Positions 37,670 to 47,031 of a stretch of DNA of 64,000 bases are shown here, piece by piece. Within the stretch, counting starts at the first letter, position 1, and the number at the start of each line of letters is the position of its first letter. The stretch comes from Ignavibacteriales bacterium UBA1304 (GTDB lineage Bacteria > Bacteroidota > Ignavibacteria > Ignavibacteriales > Ignavibacteriaceae), in contig DBTY01000020.1 in NCBI GenBank assembly GCA_002307295.1, positions 78,793 to 142,792 of the forward strand, given 5' to 3'. The notes beneath the pieces were generated by a model. That model did no database searches. It saw nothing but the letters and a program-made list of their open reading frames with translations, and was not told the DNA's origin. Position numbers and translations under genes: made by a program.

Positions 37670-37969
37670 ACTGATAAACTTAGTGATTTTTATTATTAAA
37701 ATAGCGCTGCCGTTCAGTCGGCAAGGCCGGTTTTGGGAGCACGCGTTTTTATAATATCATTATGGAATATAAAATTATCGGGTGATTTTATAATAAATTA
37801 GGTTTATTTTACCAAAGTATTATAATAATTAAATAACCATATTAATATTTTATTATATTAATACAATTTAATAAATTAAAACGAACTTAAATAGCCGCTT
37901 GTGATATCCGGATAAAAAAACAAAATTCCGATTTACTTCGCTGCAGTAACAAATATATCTGAAAATAAA
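37670..37969. other. Divergent intergenic region between the flippase and the WaaE-like gene
   Basis: 300 bases of very AT-rich DNA that must hold promoters for both directions. I see a small hairpin TGCCG-TTCAGT-CGGCA at 37708-37723 inside a short GC-richer patch, and an AT-only inverted repeat (TATTAAT 37840-37846, ATTAATA 37857-37863). No promoter can be assigned with confidence and no gene is visible. Confidence 0.45.
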
Positions 37970-38743
37970 ATGATTAAATTATCCGCAATTATAATTGCCA
38001 AAAACGAAGAAAGAAATATAGCGCGATGTATTGATAGCCTGTTTGGAGTTATAGACGAAATAGTTGTGTTTATTGATTCCGGCACGACTGATAATACTAT
38101 TGATATTGTAAAGACATATCCAAATATTAAGCATCAGGTTGTCGAGTGGAAGGGCTATTCTGAAACAAAGAAGGCGGCGTTAAAAGAAACAAGCTCCAAT
38201 TGGATATTCTGGATTGACGCAGACGAATGTATAACAAAAGAATTAAAAGAAGAGCTGAATGACTTTAAAAATTCTCAACCAGAGTATTTTGCATATAGTA
38301 TTCCACGGAAAGCATTCTTTCTGGGTAAATGGATAAAACACAGCGGCTGGTATCCCGGCAGAGTAACAAGATTATTTAATAAAAAAGAAGTTTCATTTAG
38401 TCAGAATGACGTACATGAACATCTTATTGTTAAAGGCGGAACGGGAGAACTAAAGCGCGATCTTGAGCATTATACCGATCCTTCGATTGAACATTATTTT
38501 TTGAAATTTAACAAGTATACGACGCTGGCGGCCGAAGAATTAAAAAAGAAAGGGAAGAAAGCCGGATTGTCTGATCTCCTTTTACGTCCGCTAAATATTT
38601 TCGTTAAAATGTATTTAATAAAACTCGGTTTTCTTGACGGAGTTCACGGGTTTATTTTAGCTGTTTTTTCTTCCCTATATGTATTTACAAAATATTGTAA
38701 ATTATGGGAATTAGACAATAATTCGAACATGAGGTTGAAATAA
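37970..38743 (+). CDS. Glycosyltransferase family 2, WaaE/KdtX-like LPS core transferase
   Basis: GT-A transferase of 257 residues. It has KLSAIIIAKNEERNIARCI at the start, FIDSGTTDNT, the metal motif FWIDADEC (DxD) near residues 81-88 and KHSGWYPGRVTRLFNK, all as in the WaaE/KdtX group that adds glucose or a related sugar to the LPS core. A hydrophobic region near 205-240 suggests membrane association. It is transcribed away from the glycan operon and lies 7 bases before nadK. Confidence 0.9.
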   Translation: MIKLSAIIIAKNEERNIARCIDSLFGVIDEIVVFIDSGTTDNTIDIVKTYPNIKHQVVEWKGYSETKKAALKETSSNWIFWIDADECITKELKEELNDFKNSQPEYFAYSIPRKAFFLGKWIKHSGWYPGRVTRLFNKKEVSFSQNDVHEHLIVKGGTGELKRDLEHYTDPSIEHYFLKFNKYTTLAAEELKKKGKKAGLSDLLLRPLNIFVKMYLIKLGFLDGVHGFILAVFSSLYVFTKYCKLWELDNNSNMRLK

Positions 38744-38750
38744 TCATAGT

Positions 38751-39641
38751 ATGAAAATAGGGATAATTCCTAATATTACAATTAAAAATATAGCGGAAAC
38801 GGTTGCGCTCTTTATTAATAAACTAAAAGCAAACAATCTTGAGTTTGTTATATGTAATTCCATTTCAGAATTTCCAGGAGCGTTTAGCTCGGAATTGAAG
38901 GAAACATGCATCTGCAATATAGAAACCGTATGCAGGCAAAGCGATATTGTCATATCATTCGGCGGAGACGGGACGCTTCTTTCGGCTGCATATTATGCGC
39001 AGTTTTTTAATAAGCCTGTTCTTGGCGTAAATTTTGGCAAGCTTGGTTTTCTTGCTGAGATAGATATAAATGAAATGGATTTGTTTATTGAAGAAATAAA
39101 AAATAACAAATATTCAATTGAAGAAAGAATAATTCTTGAAGGTGAAATTTCTTTTCTAAAGGACGATAAATTTTATGCTATCAACGATCTTGTAATAGAG
39201 AAAGGGGGCTGGACAAAAATGATCGAGCTGAAAGTCCATGTCGACGGCCAGTATGTAACTCAGTTTTCAGCAGATGGACTGATAGCCGCAACGCCGACCG
39301 GTTCAACCGGGTATTCGTTATCTGTCGGCGGCCCTGTTGTAAGCCCTAAGTGCGACGTAATTACATTAAGCCCAATTTCTCCGCATAGTTTAACAATGCG
39401 CCCAATTGTGCTGCCTGCCGAAAGCGAAATTACTGTTCAGGCTGGATCGTTATATAAGGAAATTCAAATAAGCAGCGACGGGCAAAGGGTTTATTTTGCG
39501 CCGCCTCCGGTAGAAATTAAAATAAGAAAAAGCCAAAATTTGCTTAAGCTTGTTCATATTTCATCTGCGAGTTATTTTGATATTCTACGGAACAAATTAA
39601 TGTGGGGGCTTGACGTTAGGAATAAAACAAAATCTATTTAA
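38751..39641 (+). CDS. nadK: NAD kinase
   Basis: ATP-dependent phosphorylation of NAD to NADP. The 296 residues carry the GGDGT catalytic motif at 71-75, the NAD-binding NDLVIEKGG (145-153, with Asp where many homologues have Glu), and the glycine-rich TPTGSTGYSLSVGGPVVSP, followed by the SSDGQ strand. Length and order are typical. It lies 7 bases after the WaaE-like gene and 8 before the thioredoxin-like gene. Confidence 0.97.
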   Translation: MKIGIIPNITIKNIAETVALFINKLKANNLEFVICNSISEFPGAFSSELKETCICNIETVCRQSDIVISFGGDGTLLSAAYYAQFFNKPVLGVNFGKLGFLAEIDINEMDLFIEEIKNNKYSIEERIILEGEISFLKDDKFYAINDLVIEKGGWTKMIELKVHVDGQYVTQFSADGLIAATPTGSTGYSLSVGGPVVSPKCDVITLSPISPHSLTMRPIVLPAESEITVQAGSLYKEIQISSDGQRVYFAPPPVEIKIRKSQNLLKLVHISSASYFDILRNKLMWGLDVRNKTKSI

Positions 39642-39649
39642 AGGAATAT

Positions 39650-40156
39650 ATGAAAAATATTTTATTGTTCTTTGTAATAGCCGCCGCTTCTAATATTCTG
39701 ATTCTGGCACAAGGGAAACAAACAACGCTGGACGAAAAAACGGGCAAAAGCATGTTCGTCGGCTCAGTCAACGTTAATGATTTTCAGGATACTGCCTACG
39801 CTGAATGGTGGAACTCCGGGTATGAGAATTACACGCCGGATTCTGTTCTACTTGGCAAATTAAATGGTAAACTCGACAGCGTTAGCATAACCATTGTAAT
39901 GGGAACCTGGTGCAGCGATAGCCGCCGGGAAGTCCCCCGATTTTATAAAATACTCGATTTATTAAAATATCCGGCGGATAAGATAAAACTTATATGCGTA
40001 GATAGGAAAAAGAAGGCGTTAAAAGAAGAATCAGACAGTTTAGAAATAGAATTAGTCCCTACGTTTATTTTTTATCGGCAACAGGAAGAGATAGGCCGGA
40101 TCATTGAAAGTCCTGAAGCGAGCTTAGAATCAGATATGCTGGAAATAACGGAGTAA
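39650..40156 (+). CDS. Exported thioredoxin-fold protein with a single active-site cysteine
   Basis: A 168-residue protein with a signal peptide (about 1-20, cut after LILAQ). The thioredoxin-like part has the strand ITIVMGTWCSDSRREVPRF with C88 and the cis-proline segment VPTFIFY near 137-143. The active site reads WCSDSR, so the second cysteine of CxxC is replaced by Ser; it cannot act as a classical disulfide oxidoreductase. Similar WCSDS proteins occur in Bacteroidota. The role is unknown. Confidence 0.78.
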   Translation: MKNILLFFVIAAASNILILAQGKQTTLDEKTGKSMFVGSVNVNDFQDTAYAEWWNSGYENYTPDSVLLGKLNGKLDSVSITIVMGTWCSDSRREVPRFYKILDLLKYPADKIKLICVDRKKKALKEESDSLEIELVPTFIFYRQQEEIGRIIESPEASLESDMLEITE

Positions 40157-40256
40157 ATCTGTATAGCCTCATACTTTATGCGCCTAAATTTTACCTTTGA
40201 CGATGGGGTTATTTTTCATATTTTTAATAATTATTATTCACCAAATAAAGAAATCG

Positions 40257-41021
40257 ATGAAGTATTATTTAATTTCAGCTTTATTTCTTGCTGTTTTATT
40301 AACAGGATGCAGCAGCACGCTTGACACTTCTAATTTTTCGCCGGATGAAAGGCTTAAGTACGCTATTAAACTATATGACGAAAAGTCGTATGAAGAAGCT
40401 GTAAATGAGTTTCAGACTATAGTGTTACAGTATCCGGGGAGTAAAATTGTTGATGACGCTCAGTATTATTTGGGAATGACAAGATATAAAAGAAAAGAAT
40501 ACATACTTGCCGCTTTTGAATTTAGCAAACTAATTAAAAATATGCCAGCCAGCGAATTTGTACCAACTTCGCAATATATGCTTGCCGACTGCTATTACTT
40601 ATTATCTCCTATGTATTCGTTAGATCAGAAATATACAAAAAAGAGCATAGAAGAATTTCAGTCTTTTGTGGACTTTTTCCCGACAAACGAAAAAGTTGCC
40701 GAAGCTGAGAAAAAAATTGTTTTGCTAAACGAAAAGCTTGCCGAAAAAGCTTATAATTCAGCATACATATATGAAAAATTAGAATATTATATTGCGGCTA
40801 CGATGTATTGCGATGTTGTAATAGATACGTATCATGATACAAAATTTGCTCCGCTTGCAATGAACAAGAAAATATATATCCTCATAGAGCGTAAAAAGAC
40901 CGGAGACGCTGTTGAAGAAATAGATAAATTTTTAGAAAAATATCCTAATGACAGTAATGTTGAAACGCTTAAGAAATTAAAAACTACGCTTACGACTCAA
41001 ACTGTAACTACAAAGGACTAA
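40257..41021 (+). CDS. bamD: Outer membrane assembly lipoprotein BamD
   Basis: Part of the BAM complex that inserts beta-barrels. The start is set at ATG 40257, not at the TTG 60 bases upstream, because it yields a clean lipoprotein signal MKYYLISALFLAVLLTG with lipidated C18 (LLTGC). The 254-residue protein then has TPR-like helix pairs: LKYAIKLYDEKSYEEAVNEF, LQYPGSKIVDDAQYYLG and EFQSFVDFFPTNEKVAEAE are typical of BamD (YfiO). It ends one base into the next start (TAATGG). Confidence 0.92.
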   Translation: MKYYLISALFLAVLLTGCSSTLDTSNFSPDERLKYAIKLYDEKSYEEAVNEFQTIVLQYPGSKIVDDAQYYLGMTRYKRKEYILAAFEFSKLIKNMPASEFVPTSQYMLADCYYLLSPMYSLDQKYTKKSIEEFQSFVDFFPTNEKVAEAEKKIVLLNEKLAEKAYNSAYIYEKLEYYIAATMYCDVVIDTYHDTKFAPLAMNKKIYILIERKKTGDAVEEIDKFLEKYPNDSNVETLKKLKTTLTTQTVTTKD

Positions 41022-41497
41022 TGGAACAAAGCAAAAAAGTCAGCGATTCGATAATAACAATGACTGAATTGGTTCTTCCAAACTCCACAAATCAGTTGGG
41101 CAATCTATTGGGCGGTCAATTGATGTTTTGGGTAGATATATGCGCGGCATTGTGCGCCGCAAAACATAATCAAAGAGTATGCGTTACGGCTTCGGTTGAT
41201 AGTATTGATTTTCATCATCCAATTAAATTGGGCGACGCGGTTACTCTTACGGCTACTGTAAACCGGGTTTTTAGCACTTCGCTTGAGGTAGGCGTAAAAG
41301 TATATGCCGAATCTTTTAAAGACGGAACAAGACTATACACAAATACCGCTTATCTTACATTTGTGGGCGTGGATAATAACTGCAAACCCGTTAAGGCAAT
41401 AAATGTTATTCCTGAAACAGATGAAGAAAAACTTCGTTATGATGAAGCTCTTAAAAGGAGAGAAAACAGGCTTAAGAATAGAACTATTAGCAATTAG
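41021..41497 (+). CDS. Acyl-CoA thioesterase, hotdog fold (YciA/BACH-like)
   Basis: Hydrolyses acyl-CoA to free acid and CoA. The 158 residues form one hotdog domain with the active-site segment NQLGNLLGGQLMFWVD (24-39, Asp39 as likely catalytic residue) and ASVDSIDFHHPIKLGD. This matches the YciA/BACH group. The end of the gene overlaps the next one by more than 50 bases in another frame, which is unusual. The chain-length preference is unknown. Confidence 0.92.
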   Translation: MEQSKKVSDSIITMTELVLPNSTNQLGNLLGGQLMFWVDICAALCAAKHNQRVCVTASVDSIDFHHPIKLGDAVTLTATVNRVFSTSLEVGVKVYAESFKDGTRLYTNTAYLTFVGVDNNCKPVKAINVIPETDEEKLRYDEALKRRENRLKNRTISN

Positions 41498-43583
41498 TTT
41501 TGTAGTTCTTACAGCTCCGCTTTTTAATTTATTCCCGCAAGTTCCAATCAATGGATTTTGTAAATTTAATTCTTATAAGGTTGAACCCGGATTTGAAGGA
41601 ATTTTTGCTACAAATTTTAATAACGATAGCTATACCGATTTAATATTATATAACTCCCTAAAGAAAAAAGCAGCTATTTATTCCGGCGAACAAAACGGCA
41701 GCTTTACGCGTAAGAAAATAAACAACCTTCCTTTTGAAATAAACAATATTCAGAATATAACGGATAAAAATAATTTGCCTGTCCGGCAGATTGTGGTTTC
41801 CCGTAAGTCGCGTAAACTTGCCATAGCGCGTATTAGTTCTACCGGTAGTATTAACATCTCAAATATGACTAAACTTAATTCTTATCCGGAAAATGTTAGC
41901 TATGCCGACGTTAATAATGACGGCAAACAGGAAGTCCTTATTTCAGGCGGAGGATATGAAGGGCTTTCGCTGTTTTGGGAAGGCTCGTCCGGCTTTAGCG
42001 AGCAAAAAATAGCAAGACAAACAAGTTTTTCTCAATCGGTTTTTTGCGATTTAAATAACGACGGTTTTGCCGATATAGCCGCTTTTAATTTGCTGTCTAA
42101 AAAATTAGTTTTTTATTACAATGATTCCCGCGGCGACTTTAGAGAAACCCGTAATATTCAATTTGATAAACGTATTACTCTTTTGCAATCAGTAAACCTG
42201 AATTTTGACGCTTATCAGGATTTGGCTTACGCTAAGGGAAACTCTATTAATATTTTGTTCGGAGACAGCGTATCTTCATATAATTCTTATTTATCCATTC
42301 ACACAAAATATAAACCGGATAAATTTGTATTTGGCGATTTTAACAAAGACGGTAAAATGGATATCGCTTATATAAACGTAAAAGATTCCATCCTGTCTAT
42401 TTTTTACGCAAAAGATAAGCGTCAGTTTTATCCCGAAGTATTGTATTTCCAAAAGGAAGGGATTGTAAATCTTATTCCCTATTATAGCAAGTATATTGAC
42501 GGACTTACAGCGCTAAGCAAAAATGGGTACGTCTATACTCTTGTTAAAATGACTGCAAATTTTGACGACGTAAAATTATCAATAGGCGTTAAGCCGGGAC
42601 TTCTTGGGTGTTTTGATAAAAATAATAACGGCATATGGGATATTTGTTATGTGGATGAATTTACAAAAACGCTTAACTTAATTGTACGTAATAATTCCGG
42701 AATTCCGTCGTTGTTTTATTCGGTTAAACTATATCAGCTGCCAAATAAAATTGAAATTGATAATTCGGGAAAGCGAGTTAAAACATTTTATTGTTACACG
42801 ACCGATAAAAAATTAATTGAACAAATTCGAATTGATTTTTATAAAAACACTATAGAACATAACAACATTTATGTTCCAGGCGATATTAAAGACCTTAAAA
42901 TTAGACGGGAAGGGGATAAGCCAAACGCTAATATCTATGTAGCATATCAAAAAAATAACGCGTTGGGATTTGCTCAGTATGAGTACAAAGATTTTCATTA
43001 TGTTATTTCCGATAATTATGGTTTGGTTAACTCCATTTATGACGCAAAAATCTATCTTAATAAAAATAATATTTGTTACGCCTGGTATTGGAAAAATAAT
43101 AAAATTGTTCTGGCAAAAATATCAGTCGGCAACAAACCAATTGTGGAAGATATTGCGGCCATGAGCGCAAAGAATATTTATGGTATAGCTTCTTTGCCCG
43201 TTGATGCGCTAAACATGGAAAATGAATCATTGGTGGCTTTTTTTAATCAGGGGGGAGAAAATTCGGTTATAATAAACTCAGATAAAATGACGCGTCTGAT
43301 AAAATCCGACAAAGTTCCTGTCGTTCTAAACTCTCTGACTGTAAAAAAGTATTTTGTCGGCGAAGGAAGATTTAATAAATTAAAGAAGATATTTATTTAC
43401 GTTCCTAACCAAAGTTCGGTATACGTTTTGGACTTTCTTAAAAAGGGGAAAAGTTTAATTTTTACTAAGCTAATAAACGCCGCTAATATAGATGATTTCT
43501 TTATAAAAAACATGAATGGAAAAGATTTCCATATCATTTATACCGACGGCAACGAACACAATATAAGAATCAAAAAAATATGA
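41442..43583 (+). CDS. Exported FG-GAP/VCBS-repeat beta-propeller protein
   Basis: A 713-residue secreted protein. The start is set at the second of two tandem ATGs (41439, 41442), inside the thioesterase gene, because it gives an N-terminal signal-like segment (LLAISFVVLTAPLF). At least four calcium-loop motifs of the FG-GAP/VCBS type are visible: DVNNDGKQEVL, DLNNDGFADIA, DFNKDGKMDIA and DKNNNGIWDIC, consistent with an integrin-like propeller. It has no T9SS tail. The following metalloprotease gene overlaps its stop by 4 bases, suggesting joint function at the cell surface. Confidence 0.75.
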   Translation: MKLLKGEKTGLRIELLAISFVVLTAPLFNLFPQVPINGFCKFNSYKVEPGFEGIFATNFNNDSYTDLILYNSLKKKAAIYSGEQNGSFTRKKINNLPFEINNIQNITDKNNLPVRQIVVSRKSRKLAIARISSTGSINISNMTKLNSYPENVSYADVNNDGKQEVLISGGGYEGLSLFWEGSSGFSEQKIARQTSFSQSVFCDLNNDGFADIAAFNLLSKKLVFYYNDSRGDFRETRNIQFDKRITLLQSVNLNFDAYQDLAYAKGNSINILFGDSVSSYNSYLSIHTKYKPDKFVFGDFNKDGKMDIAYINVKDSILSIFYAKDKRQFYPEVLYFQKEGIVNLIPYYSKYIDGLTALSKNGYVYTLVKMTANFDDVKLSIGVKPGLLGCFDKNNNGIWDICYVDEFTKTLNLIVRNNSGIPSLFYSVKLYQLPNKIEIDNSGKRVKTFYCYTTDKKLIEQIRIDFYKNTIEHNNIYVPGDIKDLKIRREGDKPNANIYVAYQKNNALGFAQYEYKDFHYVISDNYGLVNSIYDAKIYLNKNNICYAWYWKNNKIVLAKISVGNKPIVEDIAAMSAKNIYGIASLPVDALNMENESLVAFFNQGGENSVIINSDKMTRLIKSDKVPVVLNSLTVKKYFVGEGRFNKLKKIFIYVPNQSSVYVLDFLKKGKSLIFTKLINAANIDDFFIKNMNGKDFHIIYTDGNEHNIRIKKI

Positions 43584-45244
43584 AAACAATTTTGAAGCTT
43601 TCTTTGCTGGTAATGCTCTGTTATGCGCAAATATTTGCACAGAGTTATGATAAAAATAAACTTGATTCGCTGTTCAATGCCTATACCGCTATTAGAACGC
43701 AAAAAACATTAAAAACAAATACGGTATCCGGCGCTAAACTGCCGGTAAAATGCGCAATGCCTTTGGCGGCGGAAATAAAAATAAATCTTAATAATTTCAA
43801 CGCGGTTCAAAAAGCTGTTCTCAAACCGTTGTTAGACAGGCCGCAGATGCAAACAAGCATAGTTTCTCCTCAGAAGCATTATAGAATTTATTATGATACT
43901 ACAGGGTATAATGCTCCCGGTTATAGCGTAACGGACTTTGCCATAGCTCTTGATTCGGCATATAATTTTGAAATTAATTATCTTGGTTATCCTCCGGCTC
44001 CGGTTAACAGCGCTACTAACGGAGATGATTATTACGACATCTTCGTAGTAAATTTAGGCGACGAATATGGCGAGACAGACTTAGAAGATAATATCACTCC
44101 AAGCACATACTACACATATATGAAAATAGATAATGATTTTGCCGGTTTCCCTACGACCGGAATAAACGCTGCAAGAGTGACGGCCGCTCACGAATACCAT
44201 CACGGCATACAGCTTGGAAATTATATTTACAGATCTGCGGATTTGTTCTTTCATGAACTAACCTCTACTTCAATGGAAGAATTTGTTTATAATACTGTCA
44301 ACGATTATTATAACTATATGTCTAATTATTTTCAAAATCCGTCAAGGAGCTTTTCGGAAAATAACACTTCATACGGAGACGGATACGATCTTGCAATATG
44401 GAATATTTTCCAGAAAGAAAAATTTGGTTTTGACGTAATTAAACGGGAATGGGAGCTAATGAGGCAGTATCGTGCTATTAAAGCTATTGATATGACTTTG
44501 AAAGAGCAAAACGCGACATTTATTGAGCAGTATAACGTATTTGGGTTATGGTGCTATTTTACAAAAAGCAGAAGCGTTGCAAATAAGTATTTCCCGGAAG
44601 CGGCAAATTACCCGTTAATCAAGACTAACGCCAACTACTACATGGCTCCTCCGTCTACTACTGATATTAGTATGACTTCTTATGCGGCTTCCAATAATTA
44701 TCTGAATATAATGAATACTTCGGCAATGGATACGCTGATGATAGTTGTTACCAACGGAGACGTACAGGCCGCTGTTGCAAGCTCCGACTCAACGGAAAGC
44801 TGCGCGTTTAGTTTAAGCAATTCCAGCCGGTCGGGTTATTCGCAGATAAGCTCCTCATATTACACTAAATTAACTCCGGCCGATAATCTTTATTATTGGC
44901 TCCAGAGCGGAATATTAAATAATGTAATTTTAGATGGAAATATTGTAAGCAGCCTTGCCAATATTGATTATCCTTTTCCATCGCCGTTTAGTTACAAAAA
45001 GAATTCGCAGATATATATGCCTGTAACAAATTCCGAAGTCGGCGTAGTGGATTTTAATATTTATTCTCCGTCTATGAAACTGGTTTATTCATCATCTCAG
45101 CAGGTAAAGAAATATTTGAATAATAAAGTAATTCAATGGAACGGTCTTGATAAAGACGGCAATAAATTAGCTTCTGGCGTGTATATTTACGCTATCAGAG
45201 CCGCAGGCGAAACCCTTAAAGGCAAGCTGGTAATTGTTAAATAG
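43580..45244 (+). CDS. Secreted metalloprotease-like protein with T9SS sorting domain, copy 1
   Basis: A 554-residue exported protein. It has a signal peptide (about 1-20), a zinc-site motif HEYHH at 204-208 (HExxH) with a downstream FFHELTSTSMEEF segment that could give the third ligand, and a C-terminal sorting domain (about 464-554: start PFPSPFSYKKNS, then GNKLASGVYIYAI). It resembles the MXAN_6640-type putative metalloproteases. The sorting domain predicts export and anchoring by type IX secretion. Copy 2 follows 80 bases later. The substrate is unknown. Confidence 0.82.
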   Translation: MKTILKLSLLVMLCYAQIFAQSYDKNKLDSLFNAYTAIRTQKTLKTNTVSGAKLPVKCAMPLAAEIKINLNNFNAVQKAVLKPLLDRPQMQTSIVSPQKHYRIYYDTTGYNAPGYSVTDFAIALDSAYNFEINYLGYPPAPVNSATNGDDYYDIFVVNLGDEYGETDLEDNITPSTYYTYMKIDNDFAGFPTTGINAARVTAAHEYHHGIQLGNYIYRSADLFFHELTSTSMEEFVYNTVNDYYNYMSNYFQNPSRSFSENNTSYGDGYDLAIWNIFQKEKFGFDVIKREWELMRQYRAIKAIDMTLKEQNATFIEQYNVFGLWCYFTKSRSVANKYFPEAANYPLIKTNANYYMAPPSTTDISMTSYAASNNYLNIMNTSAMDTLMIVVTNGDVQAAVASSDSTESCAFSLSNSSRSGYSQISSSYYTKLTPADNLYYWLQSGILNNVILDGNIVSSLANIDYPFPSPFSYKKNSQIYMPVTNSEVGVVDFNIYSPSMKLVYSSSQQVKKYLNNKVIQWNGLDKDGNKLASGVYIYAIRAAGETLKGKLVIVK

Positions 45245-45324
45245 CCGGCTAATTATATTAAGAAGGGGGTAATTGTGTCATTATTATACGGGCGTAAAAG
45301 ACCCTATTTGCGGAGCTCTTGAAT

Positions 45325-46992
45325 ATGAAAAAATTTTTAAAACTGATTTTGGTCTCAGTTGTATTTAGCTTTCAAATATTTGCGCAGAACTATACTAAAA
45401 ATCAGCTCGATTCTTTGTTCAACAGATTCGTAGCTCTAAATACTTATAATGTAAATAGGGCAAAACTATTATCAGTTCGCGAGAAGCCTGTAAAGTGTCT
45501 TACTTCTTTAGCTGTTGAAGTAGTAAGAAATTTTAATAATTTTACCTCATATCAACAGAGTATTCTAAAACCGTTAACAGAAAGACCAAGCCTTAATACA
45601 AGCGTTATTACTCCGCAGCGACATTTTAAAATACATTATGACAGCGCTGGTTATAATGCGCCTACTTATAGCGTTCCAGAGCTTGCCGAGGCTCTTGACT
45701 CTGCTTATAATTTCGAGATTAATTATTTGGGCTATCCTCCGCCTCCATCTGACGATACGGCTGGCGGCGATAGTTTATATGATGTTTATGTAACTTCGGC
45801 CTTTGGCGGCTATGGATGCACGACTCCCGAGATTTTTACCGGAGAAACCTGCACGACTTATATGAAGATAAGAAATGATTTTTCAGACTCTTTAATATAC
45901 CGCACGCTTGGCATAAATGCCGCAAGAGTAACCGTAGCTCATGAATTCCATCATGCAATACAAATGGGCGAATATGTTTATAGATATGCCGACCGTTATT
46001 TTCATGAGTTAACTTCAACGTCAATGGAAGAATTTGTCTTTAATACTATTAATGATTATTACCAATATTTGGGTAATTATTTCAATCAGCCCTCAAGGTG
46101 TTTTGCAGAAAACAGAGTAGATGAAAACAACGACGGTTATGATCTTGCCATCTGGAACATCTTCCAGAAAGAAAAATTTGGATTTGGCATTATTAAGCGC
46201 GAGTGGGAACTAATGAAGGAACACAGGGCAATTGAAGCGATAGATATGGCTCTGAAAGAACAGAATACTACATTCATAGAGCAGTATAATGTTTTTGGAT
46301 TGTGGTGTTATTTTACAAACATAAGAAGCGTTCCCGGTTCGTATTTTCCTGATGCGGCAAATTACCCGTTGATTATTCCAGGGCTGAATTGCCAGATGTA
46401 CTCGTCCTTAAATTTAGATATGAACGCCTATGTGGCGTCCAATAATTATATAAATATAATAAATGTTCCGCGGTTAGATACGCTTATGATGCTGATTACA
46501 AACGGCGATGTGCAAAAGGCGATAGATAATACGAATTCAACAGAAACATTTTCATTTGGTTTATACAATACAAATCAGACGGGGGCTGTACAGATAAGTC
46601 CTGCTTATTATGCTAAACTTAGTTTGGCGGCTAATCCATATTTTTGGTCGTTGGGCGGAATATTAAATAACAAAATTCTTGACGGAAATAGCGAAACCGG
46701 GCATCCTAAAATTGAATATGTTTATCCATCTCCATTTAATTATAAAAAGAACTCAATGATCTATTTCCCAATTACAAACTTAGAAGCCGGAGTTGTAGAC
46801 CTTTATGTCTATTCGTCTTCAATGAAGCTTGTATATTCGTCATCGCAACAGGTAACTAAGTATCTGAACAATAAAATAATTCATTGGAACGCTTTTGATA
46901 AGGATGGAAATAAATTGCCGACAGGAGTATACATATACGCTATCAAAACTGCGGATGAAACATTAAAAGGCAAGTTTGTTATTATTAAATAA
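45325..46992 (+). CDS. Secreted metalloprotease-like protein with T9SS sorting domain, copy 2
   Basis: A 555-residue paralogue of the preceding gene, colinear from signal peptide to tail. The start is ATG 45325 rather than TTG 45319. The zinc motif is HEFHH at 206-210, again followed by YFHELTSTSMEEF. Stretches such as LAIWNIFQKEKFG and IEQYNVFGLWCYFT are identical between the copies. They differ most in the loop before the zinc site (about 140-190; here it has three cysteines) and in the region before the sorting domain (about 465-555), which may set substrate preference. Confidence 0.82.
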   Translation: MKKFLKLILVSVVFSFQIFAQNYTKNQLDSLFNRFVALNTYNVNRAKLLSVREKPVKCLTSLAVEVVRNFNNFTSYQQSILKPLTERPSLNTSVITPQRHFKIHYDSAGYNAPTYSVPELAEALDSAYNFEINYLGYPPPPSDDTAGGDSLYDVYVTSAFGGYGCTTPEIFTGETCTTYMKIRNDFSDSLIYRTLGINAARVTVAHEFHHAIQMGEYVYRYADRYFHELTSTSMEEFVFNTINDYYQYLGNYFNQPSRCFAENRVDENNDGYDLAIWNIFQKEKFGFGIIKREWELMKEHRAIEAIDMALKEQNTTFIEQYNVFGLWCYFTNIRSVPGSYFPDAANYPLIIPGLNCQMYSSLNLDMNAYVASNNYINIINVPRLDTLMMLITNGDVQKAIDNTNSTETFSFGLYNTNQTGAVQISPAYYAKLSLAANPYFWSLGGILNNKILDGNSETGHPKIEYVYPSPFNYKKNSMIYFPITNLEAGVVDLYVYSSSMKLVYSSSQQVTKYLNNKIIHWNAFDKDGNKLPTGVYIYAIKTADETLKGKFVIIK

Positions 46993-47031
46993 TTAAATGC
47001 AATTTTTATTTATATTGTACAATTCTAATTA

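Noticed and set aside
40197..40256. Longer N-terminus for BamD starting at TTG 40197
   Set aside because: It would put 20 hydrophobic residues before an intact lipoprotein signal and lipobox; the ATG at 40257 gives the typical BamD start.
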